Below are positions 7,285-14,140 of a DNA stretch of 31,254 nt, piece by piece. The stretch lies in contig CAZLNM010000057.1 of NCBI GenBank assembly GCA_964561025.1, positions 1-31,254 of the forward strand, in the 5' to 3' direction. Made by a program: the position numbers and the translations under genes. This DNA comes from JAAZNF01 sp964561025 (GTDB lineage Bacteria > Myxococcota > B64-G9). Below the pieces are notes generated by a model. That model was given only the letters and a program-made list of their open reading frames with translations, was not told the DNA's origin and did no database searches. The first letter of the stretch is position 1; every line of letters starts with the position of its first letter.

Positions 7285-7312
7285 TTGATTTTCTGTATTC
7301 ATCGGCTATACA
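7285..7312 (+). promoter_or_regulatory. Candidate sigma-70 promoter for the 7341 gene group
   Basis: TTGATT (7285-7290) and TATACA (7307-7312) are separated by 16 bases, each matching consensus at 4 of 6 positions. It lies in an AT-rich patch and would give a leader of about 20 bases ending at a strong AGGAGG site. Prediction by eye only. Confidence 0.35.
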
Positions 7313-7340
7313 GTGCGGGCGGGTTTCCAGGAGGTGCGGC

Positions 7341-7493
7341 ATGCGTCGGCGTATCTTGTGGTTGCTTTCGGCCCTGATCTTGGCGCTTGCGGTGCTCGGC
7401 ACGGGCTGCCCCAAGAAGTCCACCCTGCGCGAACCGCCCGAGGGCGGCGAGCAGGACCCGACCCAGGAACCCGGGCCGCGCCCGCCCCGTTGA
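7341..7493 (+). CDS. Very small lipoprotein (50 aa)
   Basis: ATG 7341 follows AGGAGG (7329-7334) at 6-base spacing, the strongest ribosome site in the area, which sets this start over in-frame upstream codons. The product is a signal peptide (MRRR then Leu/Ala-rich) with lipobox LGTGC at residues 19-23. The mature part is only 28 residues, Pro/Glu/Gly-rich and Cys-free after the lipidated residue. It resembles the many tiny membrane-anchored lipoproteins seen near envelope genes. It is 57 bases upstream of the PhnP-like gene in the same direction. Function unknown. Confidence 0.7.
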   Translation: MRRRILWLLSALILALAVLGTGCPKKSTLREPPEGGEQDPTQEPGPRPPR

Positions 7494-7550
7494 TGATTTT
7501 CGGGAGAGGTTTTTTTATCCCCTCCACGGGAGAGGGGCAGGGGTTGGCGC

Positions 7551-8324
7551 ATGCGCCTGACCATTCTGGGGTCCGGGACCTCGAGCGGCGTGCCGGTGAT
7601 CGGCTGCCGCTGCCCGGTGTGCGCGTCCTCGGATCCGCGCAACGTCCGCACCCGGGCCTCGGCGCTGGTCGAGGCGGGCGGCCGCTGCCTCCTGATCGAC
7701 ACCTCGCCGGACCTGCGCCAGCAGGCGCTGCGCTTCGGCATGGCGCGGGTGGACGCGGTGCTGTTCACCCACGGCCACGCCGATCACGTCCACGGCATCG
7801 ACGAGCTGCGCTCGTTCAACCTGGTGGCGCTCTCGGAGATCCCCTGCTTCGGCAACGGGCCGACGCTCTCACGCCTGCGCCGCACCTTCGACTACATCTT
7901 TCAGGACACCGGCGGCGAGAGCCTCAAGCCGTTCCTCTCCTTGACGGAGGTGAGCGGGCCCTTCGAGGCCGCCGGCGTCCCGGTGGTGCCGGTGCCGCTG
8001 TGGCACGGCCAGACGCCGGCGCTGGGCTACCGCATCGGAGACGTGGCCTACCTCACCGATTGCAGCCGCATCCCCGAGGAGAGCTTCGCGCTGCTCTCCG
8101 GCCTGCGCCTCCTCGTGTTGGATGCGCTGCGCCACCACCCGCATCCGACCCACCTGTCCATCGCGCAAGCGGTCGAGCTGGTGGAGCGGCTGCGGCCGGC
8201 CCGGGCGGTGCTCACCCACCTGTCCCACCAGGTGGAGCACGCCGAGACCCAGAGCCGGCTCCCGCTCGGTGTCGAGCTGGCCTACGACGGCATGTCGTTC
8301 GAACTTTGCGAGTCGATGGCTTGA
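7551..8324 (+). CDS. PhnP-like metallo-beta-lactamase-fold hydrolase (257 aa)
   Basis: This is a predicted cytosolic phosphodiesterase-type hydrolase of the PhnP branch of the metallo-beta-lactamase fold. The N-terminus reads LGSGTSSGVP followed by GCRCPVC. Cys19, Cys21 and Cys24 match the structural-zinc Cys triad described for PhnP. The catalytic metal motif THGHADH sits at residues 73-79, and LTDCSR and LDALRHHPHPTHLS supply the later metal-binding segments. Length is normal for the family. E. coli PhnP acts on phosphoribosyl cyclic phosphate in phosphonate use, but no phn genes are present here, so the substrate is open. The upstream 60 bases include a 6-bp hairpin (CCCCTC/GAGGGG, about 7520-7538). 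Start ATG 7551 has a G-rich but not classical ribosome site. Confidence 0.85.
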   Translation: MRLTILGSGTSSGVPVIGCRCPVCASSDPRNVRTRASALVEAGGRCLLIDTSPDLRQQALRFGMARVDAVLFTHGHADHVHGIDELRSFNLVALSEIPCFGNGPTLSRLRRTFDYIFQDTGGESLKPFLSLTEVSGPFEAAGVPVVPVPLWHGQTPALGYRIGDVAYLTDCSRIPEESFALLSGLRLLVLDALRHHPHPTHLSIAQAVELVERLRPARAVLTHLSHQVEHAETQSRLPLGVELAYDGMSFELCESMA

Positions 8325-8352
8325 GGTCAACCTTTTCAGAAAGGAGCCAATC

Positions 8353-9462
8353 GTGATCGTCGGTGTCCCCAAAGAAATCAAGGTGCGGGAGTACCGGGTG
8401 GGCATGGTCCCGGCGGGCGTGAAGCAGCTCGTCGACCGGGGTCACAAGGTGCTGGTGGAGACCGGCGCCGGCATGGGGTCGGGGATCAGCGACGAGGCCT
8501 TCCGCGCCGCCGGCGCGGAGCTCGTCAAGGACATCCAGACCGTGTACCAGCGCGCCGACATGGTGGTGAAGGTCAAGGAGCCCATCGAGCCGGAGTACCG
8601 GTTGATCCGCGAGAACCAGATCATCTACACCTACCTGCACCTGGCCGCCGATCCGACCCTGACCCACAAGCTGCTCGAGCAGAAGTGCGTGGCGGTGGCC
8701 TACGAGACCATCCAGCTCCCGGACGGCTCGCTGCCCCTCTTGAAACCCATGAGCGAGGTGGCCGGGCGCATGTCCATCCAGGTGGGCGCCGCCACGCTGG
8801 AGAAGGAGCACGGCGGCAAGGGCATCCTGCTGGGCGGCGTGCCCGGGGTGCGGCGCGGACGCATCACCATCCTGGGCGCCGGCGTGGTGGGCCTGAACGC
8901 CTGCAAGATGGCGGTGGGCCAGGGCGCCGAGGTGTCGATCCTGGACGTCAACCTCAAGACGCTCAACTACATCGACGACATCTTCCAGGGACGGGTGCAG
9001 ACCCTGTTCTCGGATCCGGAGACCATCGCCCGCTCGGTTTCGCGGGCCGACCTGGTGGTGGGCGCGGTGCTCATCCCCGGCGCCAAGGCCCCCAAGCTGG
9101 TGTCGCGCGGGCTCATCTCCCAGATGGAGGCGGGCTCGGTGGTGGTGGACGTGGCGGTGGACCAGGGCGGCTGCATCGAGACCGTGCACCCCACCACCCA
9201 CGACAACCCGACCTACCTGGTGGACGGCGTGGTGCACTACTGCGTGGCCAACATGCCCGGCGCGGTGGCCCAGACCTCGACCTTCGCGCTCACCAACACC
9301 ACCATCGGCTACGCCCTGCGCCTGGCCGACCAGGGGATCGACGCCCTGCGCAAGGACCCGGCGCTGGCGCTCGGCGTGAACTGCTTCAAGGGGGCGCTCA
9401 CCTGCCGCCCGGTGGCCGAGGCGCACAACCTGCCGTACAAGCCGCTCGCCGAGGTGATGTAG
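8353..9462 (+). CDS. ald: Alanine dehydrogenase (369 aa)
   Basis: Alanine dehydrogenase catalyses the reversible NAD-dependent deamination of L-alanine to pyruvate and ammonia. GTG 8353 follows AAGGAG (8341-8346) at normal spacing and gives the canonical N-terminus IVGVPKEIKVREYRVG. Active-site residues known from the family fall at the same numbers here: Lys75 in VKVKEP and His96 in YTYLHLA. The dinucleotide-binding motif is GAGVVG, and the DQGG and CVANMPGAVAQTST stretches near the end match the family. Length equals the usual 370 residues, with no sign of damage. It is 28 bases downstream of the PhnP-like gene and may be co-transcribed. Transcription probably ends in the following 213 bases, where I see no clear terminator. 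Confidence 0.97.
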   Translation: MIVGVPKEIKVREYRVGMVPAGVKQLVDRGHKVLVETGAGMGSGISDEAFRAAGAELVKDIQTVYQRADMVVKVKEPIEPEYRLIRENQIIYTYLHLAADPTLTHKLLEQKCVAVAYETIQLPDGSLPLLKPMSEVAGRMSIQVGAATLEKEHGGKGILLGGVPGVRRGRITILGAGVVGLNACKMAVGQGAEVSILDVNLKTLNYIDDIFQGRVQTLFSDPETIARSVSRADLVVGAVLIPGAKAPKLVSRGLISQMEAGSVVVDVAVDQGGCIETVHPTTHDNPTYLVDGVVHYCVANMPGAVAQTSTFALTNTTIGYALRLADQGIDALRKDPALALGVNCFKGALTCRPVAEAHNLPYKPLAEVM

Positions 9463-9603
9463 GCGCTCCGTCCGCCGGCTGCGCGGATCATGCGTGATGG
9501 TTCTCGACCCGACCGAGCGCGCCGGTTCGCCTAGTCCGCGGTCGGCCGCGTGCAAGGGACGGCCGGAGGTTGGGGTGGCGCCCGAGAGGGTCTTTATCAT
9601 CCT

Positions 9604-9629
9604 GGAATAACTCGACCGGCACGGGCGTT
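9604..9629 (+). promoter_or_regulatory. Candidate ECF-type promoter upstream of the sigma gene
   Basis: GGAAT (9604-9608) and CGTT (9626-9629) are 17 bases apart, resembling the GGAAC/CGTC pattern of many ECF-sigma promoters. It lies about 50 bases before the ECF sigma gene, where autoregulation is common. This is suggestive only. Confidence 0.25.
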
Positions 9630-9675
9630 CCAACGTCCGGAGTCCCCGCAGTAGAGGCGGGACGGGTGGTGCAAC

Positions 9676-10320
9676 ATGTGGAAACGCAAGGAAAAGCAGA
9701 GCAACGCCTTCGCCGAGGCCATGCTGGAATACCTCGATCAGCTGTTCGGGACCGCCCTCCGGCTCACCGCCAACCGGGCCGAGGCCGAGGACCTGGTGCA
9801 GGACACCCTGGTGCGGGCCATGCGCTTTCAGGAGCGCTTCGAGCCCGGCACCAACCTCAGGGCCTGGCTGTTCCGCATCATGGTGAACCTGTTCGCCACC
9901 CGCTTCCGACACGAGCGCCGCGGCCGGGAGATCCAGTGCGGCCCGGAGAAGGAAGACCTGCTCTCGAACCTCGCCCCGGGCTACCAGGACAGCGCCGATC
10001 CGCGGCCGGAGGAGTTCTTCTTCGAGAAGGTGCTCTCCGACGACGTGGTGGCCGCCATCAACGAGCTGCCGGGGGAGTTCAAGGTGGTGGTGCTGCTGCG
10101 CGACATGAACGGGTTCTCCTACTCCCAGATCGCGGACATCCTGGAGATCCCGGTGGGAACGGTGATGTCGCGCCTGCACCGCGCCCGGCGGCTGCTGCGC
10201 GCTCGCCTGTACCAGTATGCCCTGACGCAGGGCTACATCCGCCCCGCCGAGGAAGAAGCGGACAAGGTCACGCAGCTTGACGAGTATCGTTCGCGGCAGA
10301 CCGGATCGCGGGAACCCTAG
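9676..10320 (+). CDS. ECF-family RNA polymerase sigma factor (214 aa)
   Basis: This is an alternative sigma factor that would direct RNA polymerase to a stress or envelope regulon. Region 2 spans about residues 15-80 with AEDLVQDTLVRAM and NLRAWLFRIMVNLF, and region 4 spans about 123-177 with the helix-turn-helix GFSYSQIADILEIPVGTVMSR followed by LHRARRLL. A longer than usual linker (about 82-118) joins them, and an acidic 30-residue tail follows region 4. ATG 9676 has only a weak G-rich ribosome site. The anti-sigma gene follows after 9 bases, the usual sigma/anti-sigma pair. The subfamily cannot be set from sequence reading alone. Confidence 0.93.
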   Translation: MWKRKEKQSNAFAEAMLEYLDQLFGTALRLTANRAEAEDLVQDTLVRAMRFQERFEPGTNLRAWLFRIMVNLFATRFRHERRGREIQCGPEKEDLLSNLAPGYQDSADPRPEEFFFEKVLSDDVVAAINELPGEFKVVVLLRDMNGFSYSQIADILEIPVGTVMSRLHRARRLLRARLYQYALTQGYIRPAEEEADKVTQLDEYRSRQTGSREP

Positions 10321-10329
10321 GAGCCGGAC

Positions 10330-11088
10330 ATGCGCTGCGAAGACGTGAAACGGTTCGCGCAGGTTTACCTGGACGGGGAGTTCGACGAGAACGACCGCCG
10401 CTCGCTCGAGCTCCACCTGCAAGAATGCCCGCAATGCCAGCGGCAGGTGGAGTACGAGCACCGCTTCCAGGCGGCCATCCGGGCGCGGCTGCCCCGCGTG
10501 CAGGCGCCCGAGGAGCTCCGCCTGCGGCTACAGAAGAAGCTCCTGCACCCCGCCCGTGTTCACCCGTTGCGCCGGATCTTGCTGTGGTCCTCCGTGCCCG
10601 CAGCGGGGGTTCTGGTGCTGCTGCTGTCGCTGACCTGGACGGTGACCTCCGCCTTCTCGCCCCGCCTGCTGGAGGAGGCGGTGGAGCGCCACAGCCGGCA
10701 GGCGCCGGTGGAGGTGGCCTCCGAGAACCGCGCCGACGTCGAGGAGTGGTTCCGGTCCAAGGTGGATTTCCACGTGGCGCTGCCGCCGTTTGCGGACCGG
10801 GAGTTCCGGGTGGTGGGCGCGCGCCTGAGCCACCTGGCCGAGCGCCAGGCGGCCCAGGTGCGGTACCGGCAGGCGGGACGGGAGTACAGCCTGTTCGTGT
10901 TCAGCGACCCGGGTGGGCCGCTGGACCTGCAGCGCTGCCACCGCCTGGGCCACCGCAAGCTGTGCCTGGTGGAGAAGCGCGGCTACACCGTGGTGGTGTG
11001 GCGCTCCCGCGGGCTGGCCTACTCGCTGGTCGGGGACCTGCCCGCCTCCCAGATGCTGGACGTGATGAACGCGCTCTTTTCCCCCTGA
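10330..11088 (+). CDS. Transmembrane ZAS-type anti-sigma factor (252 aa)
   Basis: This is probably the cognate regulator that holds the upstream ECF sigma factor at the membrane. The N-terminal 45 residues carry the zinc-binding anti-sigma signature, with His29-x3-Cys33-x2-Cys36 (HLQECPQC) and a Cys at position 3. A single membrane helix follows at about 83-107 (ILLWSSVPAAGVLVLLL). The C-terminal 145 residues would be periplasmic and include VDFHVALPPF and a sensor-like fold ending LVGDLPASQMLDVMNALF. ATG 10330 follows TAGGAG, which overlaps the sigma stop codon. The zinc motif suggests redox or metal sensing, though many ZAS proteins respond instead to proteolysis. Confidence 0.9.
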   Translation: MRCEDVKRFAQVYLDGEFDENDRRSLELHLQECPQCQRQVEYEHRFQAAIRARLPRVQAPEELRLRLQKKLLHPARVHPLRRILLWSSVPAAGVLVLLLSLTWTVTSAFSPRLLEEAVERHSRQAPVEVASENRADVEEWFRSKVDFHVALPPFADREFRVVGARLSHLAERQAAQVRYRQAGREYSLFVFSDPGGPLDLQRCHRLGHRKLCLVEKRGYTVVVWRSRGLAYSLVGDLPASQMLDVMNALFSP

Positions 11089-11168
11089 GCGCGCCCTACA
11101 GGATTCCCTTGCCTCTGCCGATCCGGCCATGCTAAGTTCCGGCCTCGCACGGATCGCCGGAGGCCGGA

Positions 11169-11900
11169 ATGCGCCTGGGCATCTTCTCCGATGTGCACTC
11201 CAACCTGGAAGCGCTTCAGGCTGTGGTGGCGGCCTATCGAGAGCTCAAGATCGACCAGTACATCTGTCTGGGAGACGTGGTGGGGTACGGCGCCAGCCCC
11301 AACGAGTGTTGCCAGATCGTGCGGGAGCTGGCCCGGGTGGTGGTGCTGGGCAACCACGACGCGGCGGTCACCGGCCGCATGGACTACAGCTTCTACTACG
11401 ACGCGGCCCGCCAGGCGCTGGACTGGTGCACGGCCCAGCTCACCCCGGAGAACCTGCAGTGGCTCAAGAAGATCCCCTACACCGCCCACCAGGACGGGCT
11501 GGGGTTCTCCCACGGCAACCCGCTCTCGCCCGAGAACTTCGACTACATCTTCACCCTGGACCAGGCGGCGGATCTGCTGCCGAGCTTCGAGCGCCTCAAG
11601 GACGTCAACTTCATCGGGCACTCCCACCTGACCAAGTCGTTCGCGCTGTCTCCCGAGGAGGTCAACGAGGTGGTGGCGCGGCGCTTCGGGCTGCGCCGCA
11701 TGCGCAAGTACGTGCTCACCGTGGGCAGCGTGGGGCAGCCGCGCGACTACGACGCACGGGCCTGCTTCACCGTGTTCGACACCGAGAGCCGGGTGTTCGA
11801 GTTCCACCGGGTGGAGTACGACCTGGAGACCGCCGCGCGGAAGATCTTCGAAGCCGATCTGGCGGTCAACTTCGGCAAACGCCTGTTCTTGGGGGTGTGA
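11169..11900 (+). CDS. Calcineurin-like metallophosphoesterase (243 aa)
   Basis: This is a predicted cytosolic metal-dependent phosphoesterase of the YfcE/MJ0936-like group (PF12850). The family's metal-binding blocks are present in order: SDVHSN (Asp8, His10), LGDVVGYG (Asp36), GNHD (Asn62-His63-Asp64), SHGNP and GHSH near residue 155. The segment TVGSVGQPRDYDARACF is also characteristic of this group. Substrate is unknown; relatives cleave phosphodiesters or phosphorylated proteins. ATG 11169 is preceded by GGAGG. The stop codon overlaps the lipB start (TGATG), which indicates translational coupling. This neighbourhood does not reveal its substrate. Confidence 0.9.
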   Translation: MRLGIFSDVHSNLEALQAVVAAYRELKIDQYICLGDVVGYGASPNECCQIVRELARVVVLGNHDAAVTGRMDYSFYYDAARQALDWCTAQLTPENLQWLKKIPYTAHQDGLGFSHGNPLSPENFDYIFTLDQAADLLPSFERLKDVNFIGHSHLTKSFALSPEEVNEVVARRFGLRRMRKYVLTVGSVGQPRDYDARACFTVFDTESRVFEFHRVEYDLETAARKIFEADLAVNFGKRLFLGV

Positions 11901-12610
11901 TGCGCGTCTGTTGGACCTTCCTGGGGCGCGTGCCCTACCTGGAGGCGCTGGCCCTCCAGCACGCCGCCGCCGAGCGGGCGCGCCGGGGAGGCGAGGGGAC
12001 GCTGCTGCTGCTCGAGCACCCGCCCACCATCACCCTGGGACGCCACGCCGATCCGAGGCATTTACGGCTGCCGGCGGACGAGTACCAACGCCAGAACATC
12101 CCGTTGATCCGGGTGAAGCGAGGCGGGGACGTCACCTACCACGGCCCGGGGCAACTGGTGGGGTATCCCGTGGTGTCGCTGGCGGCGATGAAGCTTGCGG
12201 TGCCGGCGTGGGTGCGCGCCAACGCGGAGGCGCTCATTGGCTTTTTAGAATCGCGGGGTGTCGCGGCCCGCTGGTCGGACGCCCACCCCGGCGTATGGGT
12301 AGGGGAGGAGAAGATCGCGGCGGTCGGGTTCCACCTCGAGCGGCGCGTGTCCACCCACGGGTTCGCGCTCAACCTCGGCCCGGACCTCGGCGGTTTCGAC
12401 ACCATCGTTCCCTGCGGCCTGCGCCACCGCGGCGTGACCTCGCTGGCGCGGCTGGGCGTCCCGCCGCCGCCCCTCGTGCAGGCGGCGACGGAGGTGGCCC
12501 GGCGACTGGCGCAACGCCTCGGCTGGCAGCTGGTGGAGCGGCCGGCCGCCGAGATGCTTTCAGATCTCGCTTCCACGGACGGATCTTGCCATGCCATGCT
12601 GGCCTCGTAG
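11900..12610 (+). CDS. lipB: Lipoyl(octanoyl) transferase (236 aa)
   Basis: LipB moves octanoate from acyl carrier protein to lipoyl domains of 2-oxoacid dehydrogenases and the glycine cleavage H protein, the first step of lipoate synthesis. The diagnostic motif RGGDVTYHGPGQ is at residues 74-85, the catalytic Lys is Lys138 in EEKIAAVGF, and the catalytic Cys is Cys172 in VPCGL. GFALNL is also present. ATG 11900 overlaps the preceding stop. No lipA is next to it, and the gene instead overlaps a lipoprotein gene by 20 bases. Length is slightly over the usual 210-220 residues because of a C-terminal extension of about 20 residues. Confidence 0.95.
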   Translation: MRVCWTFLGRVPYLEALALQHAAAERARRGGEGTLLLLEHPPTITLGRHADPRHLRLPADEYQRQNIPLIRVKRGGDVTYHGPGQLVGYPVVSLAAMKLAVPAWVRANAEALIGFLESRGVAARWSDAHPGVWVGEEKIAAVGFHLERRVSTHGFALNLGPDLGGFDTIVPCGLRHRGVTSLARLGVPPPPLVQAATEVARRLAQRLGWQLVERPAAEMLSDLASTDGSCHAMLAS

Positions 12611-13532
12611 GGCGCATCTTGTCCTGCTCGGGTGCTGCGCCGCGCTGCTCGCGGCCGCCGGCTGTCGCTGCGAGCGCGGCCCACGCCTGGAGGTCGCGGC
12701 GGTGGCGGCCTTCGACCGCTCTGGCCACGAGGAAGAGCTGTTCGACACGGAGCGCGCCCGCCAGACGCTGGAGCAGACGCTGTCCGGCAGCCGGCGGCTG
12801 GCCCTGGCCAGCCCCGACCGCCCGGGGGTCTTCCAGGCCGAACTCACCATCACCCTGGCCACCGAGCACGAGGCGGTGAACCCCGGCGAGACCGGCCTGT
12901 ACCGCGGCGTCCAGGTCGAGCTGTTGCTCTCCCGCTGGCAGGAGAACGGCGTGCGGGAGAGGCTCTCGGCGCGCGGCGAGGCCTTCGAGGTCCAGGAGCC
13001 CGAGGCGCTGACCCCCGCCGCCGGGTTCGCGCGCGTTTTGCGCCGGGCGGTGCAGGACGCGGTGAAGAACCTGGAGAGCGACCTGGCCAGCCGGGAGTAC
13101 TCGCTCGAGCAGCTGGCCGGGCTGCTGTCCTCGCCGGAGGCTTCGCAACGCCTCACCGCCCTCAAGGCGCTGCGGGAGCGGCGCGCGCCACAGCTCGTGC
13201 CCCGCGTCATCGAGCTGTTGCGGGATCCGGTGCCCGAGGTGGTGCTGGAGGCGGTCGGGGTGCTGGTCGCCCAGGGGGACGTCCAGGCCGCGGAGCCGCT
13301 GATCCGCGCCGCGAAGGATCGCGACCAGCTGTTCCTGCTCCAGACCATCTCCGCGCTGGCCGAGCTCGGCGGCCCGGTGGCCCGGGGCTACCTGTTCACG
13401 CTCGCGGCGGGGCACGAATCGCCCGCCATCCGGGAACGGGCCGCCCGCGCCCTGCAAGAGGCGGAGCGCCCGTCGAACGACCCGCTGCGAACGGCGGCGG
13501 ATGCCCCCCGCGTCCGGGACCGGATCCCCTGA
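12591..13532 (+). CDS. HEAT-like-repeat lipoprotein (313 aa)
   Basis: This is a predicted lipoprotein that starts inside the lipB 3' end (20-base overlap). The signal peptide (MPCWPRRAHL then Leu/Ala-rich) ends at lipobox AAAGC with Cys25. Residues about 35-165 are an unassigned domain. From about 170 to 300 there are helical repeats of HEAT or armadillo type: LAGLLSSPEASQRLTALKAL, VPRVIELLRDPVPEVVLEAV, and a block ending IRERAARALQEAE. Such repeats usually mediate protein binding. No strong ribosome site precedes ATG 12591, consistent with coupling to lipB. Function unknown. Confidence 0.8.
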   Translation: MPCWPRRAHLVLLGCCAALLAAAGCRCERGPRLEVAAVAAFDRSGHEEELFDTERARQTLEQTLSGSRRLALASPDRPGVFQAELTITLATEHEAVNPGETGLYRGVQVELLLSRWQENGVRERLSARGEAFEVQEPEALTPAAGFARVLRRAVQDAVKNLESDLASREYSLEQLAGLLSSPEASQRLTALKALRERRAPQLVPRVIELLRDPVPEVVLEAVGVLVAQGDVQAAEPLIRAAKDRDQLFLLQTISALAELGGPVARGYLFTLAAGHESPAIRERAARALQEAERPSNDPLRTAADAPRVRDRIP

Positions 13533-13543
13533 AGGAGGCAGCC

Positions 13544-14140
13544 TTGAACACGATCTCGAACCGCAGCTTCTTCGCGCTCACGCTGTCCGGCCTGTTGGCC
13601 GCCGCGGGGTGCGCCCACGTGACGCCGGCGGGCGGCAAGACGGGGGCGGCGGCGCAGGAGTACTACCCCCTGGACGTCGGGAACCGCTGGACCTACGCCA
13701 CCACCTTCCAGGGCCAGCCACAGGCGGATCTGACCGTGAGCATCGTGCGCGAAGAGAAGAACTTCTTCATTGACGATCGCCCGACACCTTCGCGCCTGCG
13801 CTGGGACGGGGACGGGCTGCGCGACGGCGACGTGCGCTACCTCCTCAAGACTCCGCTTTCGGTGGGCACCCAGTGGCTCTCGGTGGCCGACATCAAGACC
13901 GTCGAACGCTACGAGATCGTGACGGTCGGCCACGAGGTGCGGGTGCCGGCGGGGGTGTTCCGCGACTGCGTGACGGTGCGCATGGAGGTTCGCATCAGCG
14001 ACACCAAGGCCATGGAGAACCACATGACCTTCGCGCCGGGGGTGGGCATCGTGCAGATCCGCACCGACTTCCGCGACGGCGCGCGCGTGCTGCCCCAGAG
14101 CCTGCTACAGCTCAAGACCTACCAGCTCAAGGCCAGGTGA
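13544..14140 (+). CDS. Lipoprotein with YYPLDVGNRWTY motif (198 aa)
   Basis: TTG 13544 follows AAGGAGG (13532-13538) at 5-base spacing and begins a signal peptide with lipobox LAAAGC (Cys23), so I prefer this rare start to any upstream one. The mature part opens with YYPLDVGNRWTY, a phrase seen in many secreted hypothetical proteins, and continues as a likely beta-rich fold (GHEVRVPAGVFRDCVTV, MTFAPGVGIVQIRTDF). It has a single Cys besides the lipidated one. It is 11 bases after the HEAT-like lipoprotein, so the two are probably co-expressed. Its 3' end overlaps the 3' end of nadB on the other strand by 14 bases. Confidence 0.8.
   Translation: MNTISNRSFFALTLSGLLAAAGCAHVTPAGGKTGAAAQEYYPLDVGNRWTYATTFQGQPQADLTVSIVREEKNFFIDDRPTPSRLRWDGDGLRDGDVRYLLKTPLSVGTQWLSVADIKTVERYEIVTVGHEVRVPAGVFRDCVTVRMEVRISDTKAMENHMTFAPGVGIVQIRTDFRDGARVLPQSLLQLKTYQLKAR

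Larger units (their letters stand above)
6878..7340. other. Gene-free region with repeats, a large stem-loop and a candidate promoter
   Basis: These 463 bases follow the zinc-ribbon gene. They contain a second B-A-B composite repeat (6915-7028), an A-rich purine stretch (about 7035-7092), a 12-bp perfect inverted repeat inside imperfect direct repeats (7122-7236), and a candidate promoter (7285-7312) for the lipoprotein that follows. I see no convincing gene. The reading frames here are produced by the repeat modules. Confidence 0.7.

Noticed and set aside
7520..7538. CCCCTC/GAGGGG hairpin before the PhnP-like gene as a terminator
   Set aside because: No T-run follows, and it lies between two same-strand genes 57 bases apart. 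It may instead be a fragment of a common GGGAGAGGG-type intergenic repeat.
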